From Apodospora peruviana (taxonomy: Eukaryota; Ascomycota; Sordariomycetes; Sordariales; Lasiosphaeriaceae), in contig JAUEDM010000007.1 of the NCBI GenBank assembly GCA_033439685.1, forward strand, positions 2,718,501 to 2,782,500: DNA of 64,000 nt, in the 5' to 3' direction. The position numbers were made by a program, and so were the translations under genes. The first letter of the stretch is position 1. Each line of letters begins with the position of its first letter. Positions 43,777-52,776 of the stretch are shown here, one piece after another. The notes under the pieces are model-generated. The model was not told where the DNA came from. It did no database searches and saw only the letters and a list, made by a program, of their open reading frames with translations.

Positions 43777-44194
43777 CCAACAGCCTCACCAGATGATGGA
43801 GCACCCGCCAGGTGATGGAGCATCGTTGGGCTTTGCGGAGGTTGGCTTGAAGCTATTCCGGCGCTATAATTTCGTAGTCAATTGTTGGTCGTGTGGTTGA
43901 TGTGAAGGAGATCATTAGGCCAACAGCCTCGTCAAGTGGTGAGCCACCGTGTGAGGTTGACATGAAGCTCTTCCTGGGTTTATCCTTCCGTAACCAATCG
44001 TTGGTCGTATGGTTAACGTGAAGGAGATAAGTTCGACGACTCGCTGGTTTCCAACTGCCTCGTTAGTGATGGAGTACGGAATACCGTGTGGGTATGTGAA
44101 GGTTGACCTGAAGCTCTTCCCGCGTTATCCTTACGTAGCCAATCGTTGGCCGTGTGGTCAATGTGAAGGAGATGATTCGGCGACTCGCTGTTTT
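43777..44194 (+). repeat. Tandem repeat of about 131-143 bp, three copies
   Basis: Units begin at 43777, 43920 and 44051 with CCAAC(A/T)GCCTC. They contain GAAGCT(C)TTCC near the middle and end with CAAT(C/T)GTTGG(C/T)CGT, GTGG/ATGGTT and GTGAAGGAGAT. Divergence is about 20-25%, largely by transitions. Confidence 0.85.
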
Positions 44195-44871
44195 GAAAAG
44201 ATGAACGTATGGTAGTTTGCCCAGTGCAGGTAGCAGAAATCAAGCTCCACAATGTGAGTCTGGCTCAGCACCTTGACGGTCAGAATAGCCGCCAGCAGTA
44301 CCGACAGACTGGTAAAGAAGATTTGAGCGTGATTGCCCCACCGGAATAGAGACCTTTGTTAAATTGTTGGAGGCATGGAGACATTGACCATTACGGAATA
44401 CACCCATGCCCTGGTTTGTTCGTTAGTTCGAGGCTTTTCAGTCAAAATTCCCAACTCAACCATCTAACAGGCAACTTTAAGGATGAAAAGGGAACGAAAA
44501 ATACTCTTCTCTCGGAGTTATTTTATTTGCTCTTTTGTTCTGTCTTGAATGCGGTTTTCTCGTTGGCTGTTCGCGATTCTTGAATTCTGATAGGGGCCTA
44601 TGCACCAAGAACCACGCTAAAACACCAAGCAGGGTGTACGGTTTACACCTGTATTCATACGGTACCTATATGTACAGTTGGCGGGAAGCGCCGGAGAATG
44701 GGGGGTTTTGTTTCTGCCTTCAGAGGCAGAAGAAGTGAGTGTAGGCAGGGACCTCACCGCCCATAAATACTCCCAACATTATATATACCCAAGGTGTCCT
44801 GACTGCCCTTCCCAACAATCGCACCTTTCTTCCATCGCAGCTTGCCGTCAACCGCCCGCACCTGAGCTACC
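44195..44871. promoter_or_regulatory. Upstream region of the kinase-like gene, with TATA-like box
   Basis: An ATTATATATACCC motif at 44777-44789 lies about 85 bp before the ATG at 44872, a typical distance for fungal TATA elements. Pyrimidine-rich leader sequence follows it. The rest of the stretch has no supported gene. Confidence 0.5.
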
Positions 44872-45441
44872 ATGGAGTCAAACACGGTTGAGACCAACAT
44901 TCAGGAATCGTCCAAGAAACCACCGATGCTTTCTTCGGTCTGGGACATGACCGTTTATCAGAACTTCGACCCTGGATCCAAAGAATCGAAATCCGTCACA
45001 TTCTACCTCATCACTTCCGAAGACGAGGTGTTTTTCGGACAGCTGTTCAAGAAGAAAAAGGAGATCACCCTGGAAGAATACCAGAATGCGCTGCAGCAGG
45101 TACCCGACACGGAAATCTACCCCATGATTCCGTCGGGAATGACTCTCACCACCGCACCCCCCGAGCTAGACGACGTGTCCGCCTGCATCAAGCGACCCGG
45201 CCTATCCTCATACGAGAGCTTCAAGGGTACCGAGTTCGTTCCCAAGTCCGTCCTCGAGGAGACGCTCATCATGGAACAAATCTCCAAGACGCCCCACCCC
45301 TGCTTCATCCGCTACCACGGCTGTCGCCTACACCGCGGCCGCATCACCGGCATCGTCCTCGAGCGCCTGGACCAGACCCTGGCGCAGTACAGCTACGAGC
45401 CTGAATTTGTGTATCTCGACAAGGCCAAAAAGGATGCCTGA
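44872..45441 (+). CDS. Truncated protein-kinase-like protein
   Basis: Open frame of 189 aa with a TATA-like box upstream. The C-terminal part (about residues 110-175) resembles the N-lobe of fungal kinase-like proteins: IKRPG at the start, then EETLIMEQISKTPHPCFIRY (alpha-C and beta-4 region) and IVLERLDQTLAQY (hinge region). The catalytic loop, DFG segment and the rest of the C-lobe are absent. The frame ends in the left arm of a foldback element, which supplies the last codons and the stop (TGA, 45439-45441). The normal family length would be 250 aa or more, so the gene was cut by the insertion. The product would lack kinase activity. Codon use is normal, so truncation may be recent. Confidence 0.6.
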   Translation: MESNTVETNIQESSKKPPMLSSVWDMTVYQNFDPGSKESKSVTFYLITSEDEVFFGQLFKKKKEITLEEYQNALQQVPDTEIYPMIPSGMTLTTAPPELDDVSACIKRPGLSSYESFKGTEFVPKSVLEETLIMEQISKTPHPCFIRYHGCRLHRGRITGIVLERLDQTLAQYSYEPEFVYLDKAKKDA

Positions 45442-45758
45442 ATACCAAAGGTGCTAACCTTCGGAATTCTAATGGGTTATATCCCGTTAACGGTCGCAAT
45501 CAATTCAATCAAGGTTCAATCGCACCGACAGTCACATGTATATGATGGTTGGATAAAGAACAGGCAGGACAACCAGTTGTAGTTTCTCAAGTCAGTGACA
45601 GAACTTCCTCCATTCATCTTCCTCTTTCATTATGGCAAGTGTGACGGTCGGTGCGATTGAGCCTTGAAATTGAATTGATGACGACCGTCAACGGTATATA
45701 ACCCATTAGAATTCCAAAGGCTGACTGACTGACACCTTTGGTATTCTGGCATCCTTTT
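45428..45758. mobile_element. Foldback (MITE-like) element with long terminal inverted repeats
   Basis: The left end, from AAAAGGATGCC through GAATACCAAAGGTG, returns in reverse complement at the right end (CACCTTTGGTATTC, GGCATCCTTTT). The inverted arms then continue with few differences through GGAATTCTAATGGGTTATAT, ATCAATTCAATTT/C and CTCAATCGCACCGAC to CAGTCACA/CGTCACA. Arms are about 110-120 bp around a short centre of about 100 bp, total 331 bp. The right arm has an extra 11-12 bp of TCAGTCAG-type repeat. There is no internal coding capacity. I could not identify a clean target-site duplication, so the superfamily is open. Confidence 0.85.
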
Positions 45759-45775
45759 GCGATTGAGGGGGGTTT

Positions 45776-45801
45776 AGTGTAATGGTTTGGGTCATTACAC
45801 T
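45776..45801. repeat. Perfect 9-bp stem palindrome
   Basis: AGTGTAATG and CATTACACT, separated by 8 nt, lie 18 bp beyond the foldback element. Such ends resemble termini of Tc1/mariner-like elements; here it may be a solo remnant. Confidence 0.7.
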
Positions 45802-46660
45802 GGGCTCGTCACACTTCCTTCTTTTCACCGAACCTTTTATTAAGCCTTAATTTCGTCCGATAAGAGCAAAGCAGAAAGTAACTGAATTTCAACTTCAATC
45901 AGACCGTTCGACACCTAACAATCGGCCACGCCAATCCGTATAAGCTGGACAGCTGTTGTGATGTATGAGCCATACGTTTGAGGGGCACCCAATGACTCCT
46001 CATGCCTTGGGGGTCCAATCATTCATTCTTTCCCTTACTCCACCCCAGACGCAGACATTAACGCTCTTACAAGCAGAATCCCGTCCTTAAAAACTCAACG
46101 AGATATTAAACCCCTTATCATATAGAACTGCACACGAAGAATAAAGATCCATAGCAACGAAACTACCTCCTCAGATGCATACCACATAGGGAAAAGTCCG
46201 ACCTGCTGAACCCAACTCTTGAAGCCGAATAAAGGCAGCAAACATACCAGACCACCGAAAAACACAAAGCTATATCCCCATTACGAAAGCGAGGGAGCTC
46301 CTGGCGGGTGTTCGGTCTCATGTCCTTAAAACTGCCTTTTTCCATGATCGACCTCACTACTTGGAGGAGGAAGACCACGCTTTAGCGACGATTGGTACTA
46401 AACACATAGCTAGCCGGGCTATAAAGAGAGTGCGTAATATAATAGTCGTTGGGCGGGATGTGGAAAGGCTTCCCGCGTTCTGCAACGTGCTGGAGGGTCG
46501 AAAATGTCTCCTGGTCCTGGTCCCGGCGAAGGCGGCATCCGGTTGCTGAGCCGCCAGAAGAATGCGGTACTAGCTGGCAAACTCTATCAAAGAGTCTTGT
46601 TTTGGTGGGGTTGGTCTTGTGCATGTGGCAAGCCGACCACAAACTGAATACAGGATGTGG
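45802..46660. other. Mostly empty; a possible second exon of the 46661 gene on the minus strand
   Basis: A minus-strand frame at 46642-46382 has coding-like sequence (QDQETFSTLQHVAERGKPFHI) and ends at 46382. It could be a downstream exon of the gene listed at 46661, if an intron lies near 46640-46670 (GTATGCC donor). The rest of the stretch (45802-46380) holds nothing I can support. Confidence 0.3.
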
Positions 46661-46984
46661 TCAGGCATACCCCATCAAACTCAATGTTTGGATGTTGATT
46701 TCCAAAGTCCCATCGTCTGACGGAGCAGCTGAGAAGCGGCCATCGGTGTAGAAGAAGGTGTTGGGGACATAGCGTTCTTGTTCTTCTCGTGTCAGATAGG
46801 TGTGAATGCGTGTGCGGATTGGTTCAACGGTGATGCTAGAACTGTGAAAGCCCTCTTCTTCAAAAACATTGATGTCGGTGTGGATTTCAATGCAATTCGG
46901 AGTGTCTTTGCTCGAATCATCTGTAATCGAGTCGACAAAATCACGTAAGTGAATCAGGTTTGAGAATGTTGGTTGTTGAGACAT
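46661..46984 (-). CDS. Hypothetical acidic protein
   Basis: Open frame of 107 aa with good fungal codon use. It has many acidic residues and short hydrophobic strands (CIEIHTDINVFEE, TLEINIQTLSLMG), no signal peptide, no membrane segment and no cysteine motif. The start lies in AACAT-type context after a T-rich stretch. The frame ends LMGYA, close to a GTATGC donor-like site, so a downstream exon (to 46382) is possible. I do not recognise the family. Confidence 0.4.
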   Translation of the reverse strand: MSQQPTFSNLIHLRDFVDSITDDSSKDTPNCIEIHTDINVFEEEGFHSSSITVEPIRTRIHTYLTREEQERYVPNTFFYTDGRFSAAPSDDGTLEINIQTLSLMGYA

Positions 46985-47213
46985 ATTGAGGGGAGTTGAG
47001 TGAAGGAAATTAGAAAGCCAACTTGTAATTGGGGCAGGTACGAGGGTAGAGACTAGAAGAGATCTCTCACTGCATCTATGAGAATCAAGTTACGTTAATA
47101 AATATCTCTGGTAAGTATTATCCGGTTTCCAAGCTGAGGAGGCTTTACAGGTGTGGTCTAGAGGCGAGCACGAGGGGAACCAGGATCGGTGTCCTGGTAA
47201 GACGGGAAACTCG

Positions 47214-47283
47214 CTCGTTCGACACAACTCGTTCAACGCAGCTCGTTCGACGCAGCTCGTTCGACGCAGCTCGTTCGACGCAA
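47214..47283 (+). repeat. 14-bp tandem repeat, five copies
   Basis: Unit CTCGTTCGACGCAG, starting at 47214, 47228, 47242, 47256 and 47270. Copies 3 and 4 are exact; the outer copies differ at one or two positions. A partial sixth unit follows. Confidence 0.93.
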
Positions 47284-47476
47284 CTCGTTGCTTATTTTTG
47301 TGATGAGCACACGGTGTTGGTGATGAGACACACCACGTGAGGTTAGCTCTTGTAGTCGTGGTTGTGGATCGCGTAGCAGATCGGGCTACAAACACGATGG
47401 AGTTAACAAAAGGGTTCGATTCGCAGGGAGCGGTTCAGGAGCATAAGGATAGGACAGAGGAATAATGAGATGATCA

Positions 47477-47719
47477 CTACCAGTTGGCATCAGCGCTGCC
47501 CGCGCAAGACTGGGACATACAGAAGCTCGTGTAGGTCTTGAGACAGGCGGCGACGCAGTTGTCGCGCTTCTCGATGTCGCGGGCAGACAGACGCGTGTTC
47601 GCCTGGTGCACGGCTGCTAGGCCACGAGGAAGAACGTTGGGCGTGGTGTCCTCGCTGGGCAAGGCGATGATCGAGGAAGCCAGAGCGGCGAGGATGGCGA
47701 AGGCAGACGAGGTCTTCAT
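47477..47719 (-). CDS. Small secreted cysteine-containing protein
   Basis: 80 aa. Residues 1-20 form a clear signal peptide (AFAILAALASSIIALP). A propeptide-like stretch follows and ends in a Kex2-type KR site (IEKRDNC). The last 28 residues hold four cysteines (C, C, C, C within DNCVAACLKTYTSFCMSQSC), enough for two disulfides. It is therefore probably an extracellular peptide processed in the late Golgi, of effector-like or host-surface type; no known family is recognised. A TATAAAAA box on the minus strand (about 47852-47862) lies about 135 bp upstream of the ATG. The stop is immediately preceded by a possible donor (G|GTAGTG), so a further exon cannot be ruled out. Confidence 0.7.
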   Translation of the reverse strand: MKTSSAFAILAALASSIIALPSEDTTPNVLPRGLAAVHQANTRLSARDIEKRDNCVAACLKTYTSFCMSQSCAGSADANW

Positions 47720-47851
47720 GGTGGGGGCTTGGGTCTATTGGTTGGGATACTGTCGAAAGCTAGAGAGTTGACTCTTCGGGTGACTGAGGCGTTTGTTTGC
47801 TTGGATGTGATAAAGAAAGAGTGAAGGGGGATTATACAGGAGAAGATGGGC

Positions 47852-47862
47852 TCCTTTTTATA
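47852..47862 (-). promoter_or_regulatory. TATA box of the small secreted protein gene
   Basis: GTATAAAAAGG on the minus strand, about 135 bp before the start codon at 47719, followed by CT-rich leader sequence. Confidence 0.6.
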
Positions 47863-49437
47863 CTTCTTCGTTCCAGTTCTGAATAACGCAGACTCTTCCT
47901 TTCACGTATAGTACGGCCTCGTCTCACAGCGAAGCCATGATGCTCTATCTGCATAGAGGCGACAACGTGCTTGGAGTTATCCGAGTCCCGTCCGCGCCAC
48001 GTCGGGTTTCTGGTCTCGCCACTTTCTCTGTTTCGTTGCATGGTATTTTTGCTAGTGTACCAGAGTTGGATCATGATGTGAGGTAAACGGCTGCGTCATT
48101 GTTTTTATGCGCTGTTGAGCTGTACCACGAGTCGTAGTTGTCAGATGCCCGTTTTGATCAGCCCTCCAGGCCGAGGCTGATGCTGCTGACCCGGTCACCC
48201 CTATCTATCAAAGATCCGTGAATACCTTGGAAACAGCTGCTATATACCCCTCTATTAAGGGAAGTAGTGAGGTTAAACAGGTCCATCATCATTTTTTGAG
48301 AGTCCAAAAGACACTGGTATCCGGGCGCGGCGTGGTTGGAAGGTCGGACCGACCAAGCTGAGGCCAGCGGTTTAGGGGCAAGGGAAGTGTTTTATTCCCG
48401 ATTTCATTGCATAATAACATCCAGACATGGTCTTCAAGGTAAGCGGCACCCACCGGAGGCGGAGGGAGATTGACATCCAGATGCTCCAACAACAACATTG
48501 CTTCGTCTCGCAGCCGGTCCTCGGGTCTCTACTAGGGTGTCCGATGGAATTGAGGGTCAGTGGAATCTTGGCAAGGACCCGTTCTCACCCCAAAAGACAG
48601 AACGAGCGTAACAAAGAGTCCAATTGAGTGCTCTTTCTTCCGTAGTAGGCTTTAGCATTGTGTCTTGCCACCTATTCGTCACGTTCTACGCGTAGCCCTC
48701 TCCGAGACTGGATCTACCACTCACTTGTCTCCAACAGCAGCGTGATCCGTTTGAGGGAGAACATAACGGCTTTACAGCGTTGCATTCCACCTCAACCCGC
48801 TGCCTCCAGCTTCAGACAATCAAAGCCGCCATGTACGAGAATACGTACATAAAACTGACCTAACAGGTCAAAAAGGACAGTCATATCAGACTTGCCTGGG
48901 CCCAGTTCTTTACAACAGGTTAACTTGGGATCCATGCCGAGAAATTAGGGATGGGTCCAAGTTCAAGATCCGAAAAGACCATCTATTTGACGATAACGAC
49001 GATCTGGACCGGGGATCTTGGCAAGATGACTGGGAATACGCTCTTCTTCAATCGGCCAGGCACCAAAGCACCGGTGTATCATCAACTCAACTACCTGATT
49101 CCCCCGATGGAAAAAAGAAAAGGAACTGTCACACAGCCCTCGTATTTCCCTTCGCTCAAGCTGCCGATCGAGGTCATTAACAAGGTCATCGCAACCTTGC
49201 CCCATAGTCAGCGGCGGCATTTTTGTCTTGACCGGCCGCGATCTCTACTCCATCTATCGCCACACATAAGGAAGTTAACCGCCAGCCCCCAAACGGGCAC
49301 TCGGCCGTGTGGGAAACAGGCTGCGAAAAAAATGCAAGCGTGGAAAGGGTGACGAAGGCGAACGAGAGTCGGATCCGACTAAAATACGAAGCATTCCGAC
49401 GTATTGCGGTTCAAAGCCGACCGCAACATCCTCCACC
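47863..49437. other. Unassigned sequence with one coding-like stretch
   Basis: 48960-49170 on the plus strand has coding-like composition in one frame (DHLFDDNDDLDRGSWQDDW, then a Ser/Gln-rich run), without start, stop context or known domain. 47863-48940 shows nothing I can support. Confidence 0.3.
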
Positions 49438-49550
49438 ATGCAAACATTGCAACTCCCGCAACGAATTACAATTGAAAGCAATGGCGAACTGCCTGGCTGG
49501 TCCGTGCTGGGTTGGAAGACAACATCTAATAAGTTAGAGTTCCGTGTTTG

Positions 49551-49568
49551 CTCGGCCGCAATGCGTCG
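49551..49568 (+). repeat. 18-bp flanking duplication, left copy (right copy 49652-49669)
   Basis: CTCGGCCGCAATGCGTCG here and CTCAGCCGCAATGCGTCG at 49652 differ at one position. They flank the foreign segment in the BTB relic as a target-site duplication would. Confidence 0.85.
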
Positions 49569-49569
49569 T

Positions 49570-49646
49570 TTAGGCCTGACAAGCCGTCAACTAAGTACAA
49601 CTATGCCCTCGTATAACAGCCTTCCAAGAATGCAGCGCAGTTCCAT
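49570..49646 (+). repeat. Dispersed copy of the 3' end of the 62.4-kb secreted-protein gene
   Basis: 77 bp matching 62348-62424 with about 10 differences, mostly transitions. In the minus sense both copies encode the end of the secreted protein (HSWK-x-V-x-RGHSCT and stop). Confidence 0.85.
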
Positions 49647-49789
49647 ATTTTCTCAGCCGCAATGCGTCGCTGTTCTCCGGTCTGGAGGAAGATGCTGGCA
49701 GCGTCATGGGCCGAGGCCAAAGCAGCGACCGGCGACTGGGTGGTGGAATTATTCGAGGAGGATTCCGGTGCCTTTGAGAAAAAATAAAC

Positions 49790-52150
49790 TTTCAGGAAGG
49801 TCTTCACAAGAGGCAGAAAAAAGGGCCGAGGCCATTGTCGATCTCCGCAATCAGGACAAATGGATTATGAAGCAGGGTCACTTGGACATTTGCTACAACC
49901 CAGCCTGCGGAATTCCTCGGCGTCCAAAAGATCAAAGCTGGATCAATCTCAAGAACAAGGGGAACTGGGAGAATAAGCTAGGGGTCGACCCCGAGTGAGA
50001 GCAGAAGAGTAATATAATCACGGCCTTAATGTCAAACCAAAATCCCTACGAAAAGCGCGATTTTGGGTTTGGTAACCCTTTTTCCCGACTGCGAGGCCAT
50101 CACATCCGTGGAGGGCAAGTACCTCGCGTTTTCCGATGCCAGGGATCCCCTCATCGAAGAGTGTGGTGTGTACGAACTGGCGCAGGCGGAGAAGCCGCGA
50201 GCGGGACTTACCAATGACACTTCAGTATCAGCTGATACGACCAAGGAACTCGACATCTGTCTCTGACACAGACAGTGAAAGAGGTCGCACGTGACACAGT
50301 AAGAACCGCCTACTCTGTATGACACTTCACCATGTAAGAGACCATAAGTCGTAGACGTAGGGTAGATGACCCTATATAAATGCGTGCTAAAACATAACCC
50401 AAACGGGGCAGATCTCATAAAGAGTCGATCGATTTATAAGCCTCTAGTCGTTAAAATCATCGTTGACCTTGGCATTGTCGTTACATTCAGCTTGGTGCAG
50501 GGTCCCATCTCCCTGGCTTCCTTGTACTCCGTCTCTAGTTGCGGGACGCGAGCCGCTTATGCTTCCGCTGCTCTTTACTAGAAAGGGGCCGATCCGGAGC
50601 GGCGCGCGCGGGGATAGGTGTCGGGGAAGGGACGGGACCGAGAACGTGCTCGATCGCATCGGCGTCGTCATCGTCGTGGTCGTGGTCTTATTGTCGTCGG
50701 AGGGTGTCGCCTTTGATCTGTGCTCCTTCTCATGGTGTCTCGGACTCGCCAACTTCGGCGGTGGTGGAAGTGGCGCGCGTTCGGGATGTACGTTTGATCC
50801 CAGTGCCCGCCCAACGCCAGCTCATGCTCGTGTAGACCGAGGAATTCGGGGCTAGTTCTCATTCACGTTTCTGCCCTTTCTTGGGCAATATAAAGCAAGC
50901 TCACGCCATCTTGAGAGCTCTTGAAATGTCTTGACAACCTGGGAAGCCTGTTGCTTCTTCTTCATGTCGGTGTACTAATTCTAATCTTTTGGGGGGATGT
51001 CCGGAGAGTCGACGAGGACGATTCGCTTTTCGTCTTGCCGCACGCCTATCCTGTCCAGGACCAAGCGAAAAATGGTCGGCGCTCTGGTCTCTACGATCCA
51101 ACAACAAAGGCTCGACATTCCCAACTTTTTGAAAAAGCTTTCCTAAAGTCTTTGTCGTTTGCCAGATCTCTCTCCGCTTTCAGTCTCTACGATCCAGGTT
51201 TTCGAGCCCATGTTTGCGTACTGGAGGTCAGCCATATGCAGAGACTGTCCAACACGCAAATAAGATAGACCGGGACGTTATCTGCCAGTATGCCATGCGG
51301 CGTGTTGGCAAAACGTCTGCAAAGGAATGGGCTATTCAAAAGGCGATGTATAAGTAAGTTCGACACCAATTATAATTCTTGGAAGTCGAAGGCCATCCAG
51401 AAATGCAAGGTAGCCTTAAATTTCAGAATGTTTTATGGGCATCAGCTAATTTTCACAGGATTACATCAAGGAACTTGTAGAGAACCGCAACTATAAGCCC
51501 AATCTGACGTCTTGTAACCACATGAGAGATCATGACCAGTTGTGTCTTTGGTTTTGATGATTAAAAACTTGGTTTAAAGCCGGCAAGTCACAAACTTATC
51601 TCTACTCTACTAACGTCGTCCCCCCGGAGAGAAAAGTCGGATAACGCATCCGCTCCCGCCTCACATGAGACCAACGACGTGAGTGGAACACTCAGGAACA
51701 AGAAACGACATGGACGTATGCAAACCCCCTTTCGACCAAATGGCATGTCTGTAGAGATGGCTCTGCCAGTGGACTGCAGATTATGTGCCTGCAATAACAA
51801 TGGGTATTATCGTATGCCGCGGGAATATCGCGACAGCAAGGCTAGTCCTCGAACATGGGGTGCCGTGTGTAGTGTCCAACTCCCGCCTGATGGATTGGTC
51901 ATTATGCAAGGTATTATCTCCAAAGTTTCCAGTCAAAACCTTATCAGCTTGGGATAAAGACATGGCAAAGAATACAATGCATCAACCAACGGCACAGCAT
52001 AAACATGTAGAGCATGTATCACCCTCGATAGAGTGTGCAAATTCTTAAAGTAACGATAGACGTATTTGGCGCATGAGAAACCCCCCTCCCCCAGGTTTAT
52101 CAAGGCAGGGCAAAACAGACCGCAGCTGTATCTTCTCCTACTGAACGCCA
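49790..52150. other. Fragmented coding remnants, no secure gene
   Basis: Coding-like plus-strand pieces are at 49830-49998 (AEAIVDLRNQDKWIMKQGH), 50063-50266 (TLFPDCEAITSVEGKYLAF) and 51205-51360. The last runs into a GTAAGT donor (51354) and may resume after an acceptor at 51460 with DYIKELVENRNYKPNL. None matches a family I know, and starts and ends are not defined. The first two may be the tail of the broken BTB gene. Confidence 0.3.
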
Positions 52151-52720
52151 GGCCAGATAAACTCAACCTAAATATCATCATGCCAGACCCGCATCAGACC
52201 AGACCAAACCAGATACAAACCCTCTCGACGAGACGCTCAACCCAGATAAACCAGCCCAACCTTTATATGCCAGCCCATAGGCAGACGAAATGAAACCATA
52301 CCATGCTTCCAACTGATGCAACGCAAAATGAACCTCAACCGGCCCAGCCTTTATCAGTCAGACCCATAATAAAACGAAAGGAGACCATGCCATGTTCCAA
52401 ACAATGAAACCCAGATAAAACCTTACCCGGCCGACCCTTATCAACCAGAGCATAAGAAGACAAAAAAAAAAGACCATATCCTGCTGCAAACCAATGCAAC
52501 CCAGATAGCCTAGCGGAAAATATTAGCAGCCAGATAAGAAAAAAACCAGACCAGAACCTTTTCATGGCACCCAAACCAGATGCAACCCACCAGATAAAAT
52601 CCTGCAGACCAGGCCATGCTTTCAGACCGAGAACCGAATAAACAACGCCAATTTTATCAGCCCAAACCAGAACCATATCAAAGAGACCTTTTTTTCAAGC
52701 ATCTAACCGAGATAGATGCA
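52150..52720 (+). repeat. Degenerate minisatellite, unit about 90 bp
   Basis: Purine- and CA-rich sequence in which a unit recurs: CCAGATAAA(A)CC, then GGCC-rich CCAGCCTTTATCA, AGACCCATAA, AAACGAAA, GACCATGCCATG, CAA(C)CAATG. Clear copies start near 52253, 52337 and 52426, with eroded copies on both sides. It lies just past the 3' end of the BTB/AT-hook gene. Confidence 0.7.
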
Positions 52721-52776
52721 ACCTGCCCAAACGAAAGCCGATCTTGGTCCAAACTGAGGACCGCAGGAGAGAAGGT

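Larger units (their letters stand above)
49438..49787 (+). pseudogene. Fungal BTB-domain gene relic split by a 101-bp insertion
   Basis: From the ATG at 49438 the frame reads to EFRVCSAAMRR (about 49568), the conserved strand and turn of the fungal BTB fold. After 101 bp of foreign sequence the sense resumes with CSPVWRKMLAASWAEA and GDWVVELFEEDSGAFEK, the next BTB block, and ends TAA at 49785. Removing the insertion makes the two halves contiguous in frame. In related proteins the domain continues with a helix set of about 60 residues that is not found here. The insert is flanked by an 18-bp direct duplication. The gene is broken. Confidence 0.7.

Noticed and set aside
47400..47425. A GGTTCGATTC motif that resembles a tRNA T-loop
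   Set aside because: No paired T-stem, anticodon arm or acceptor stem could be found around it.
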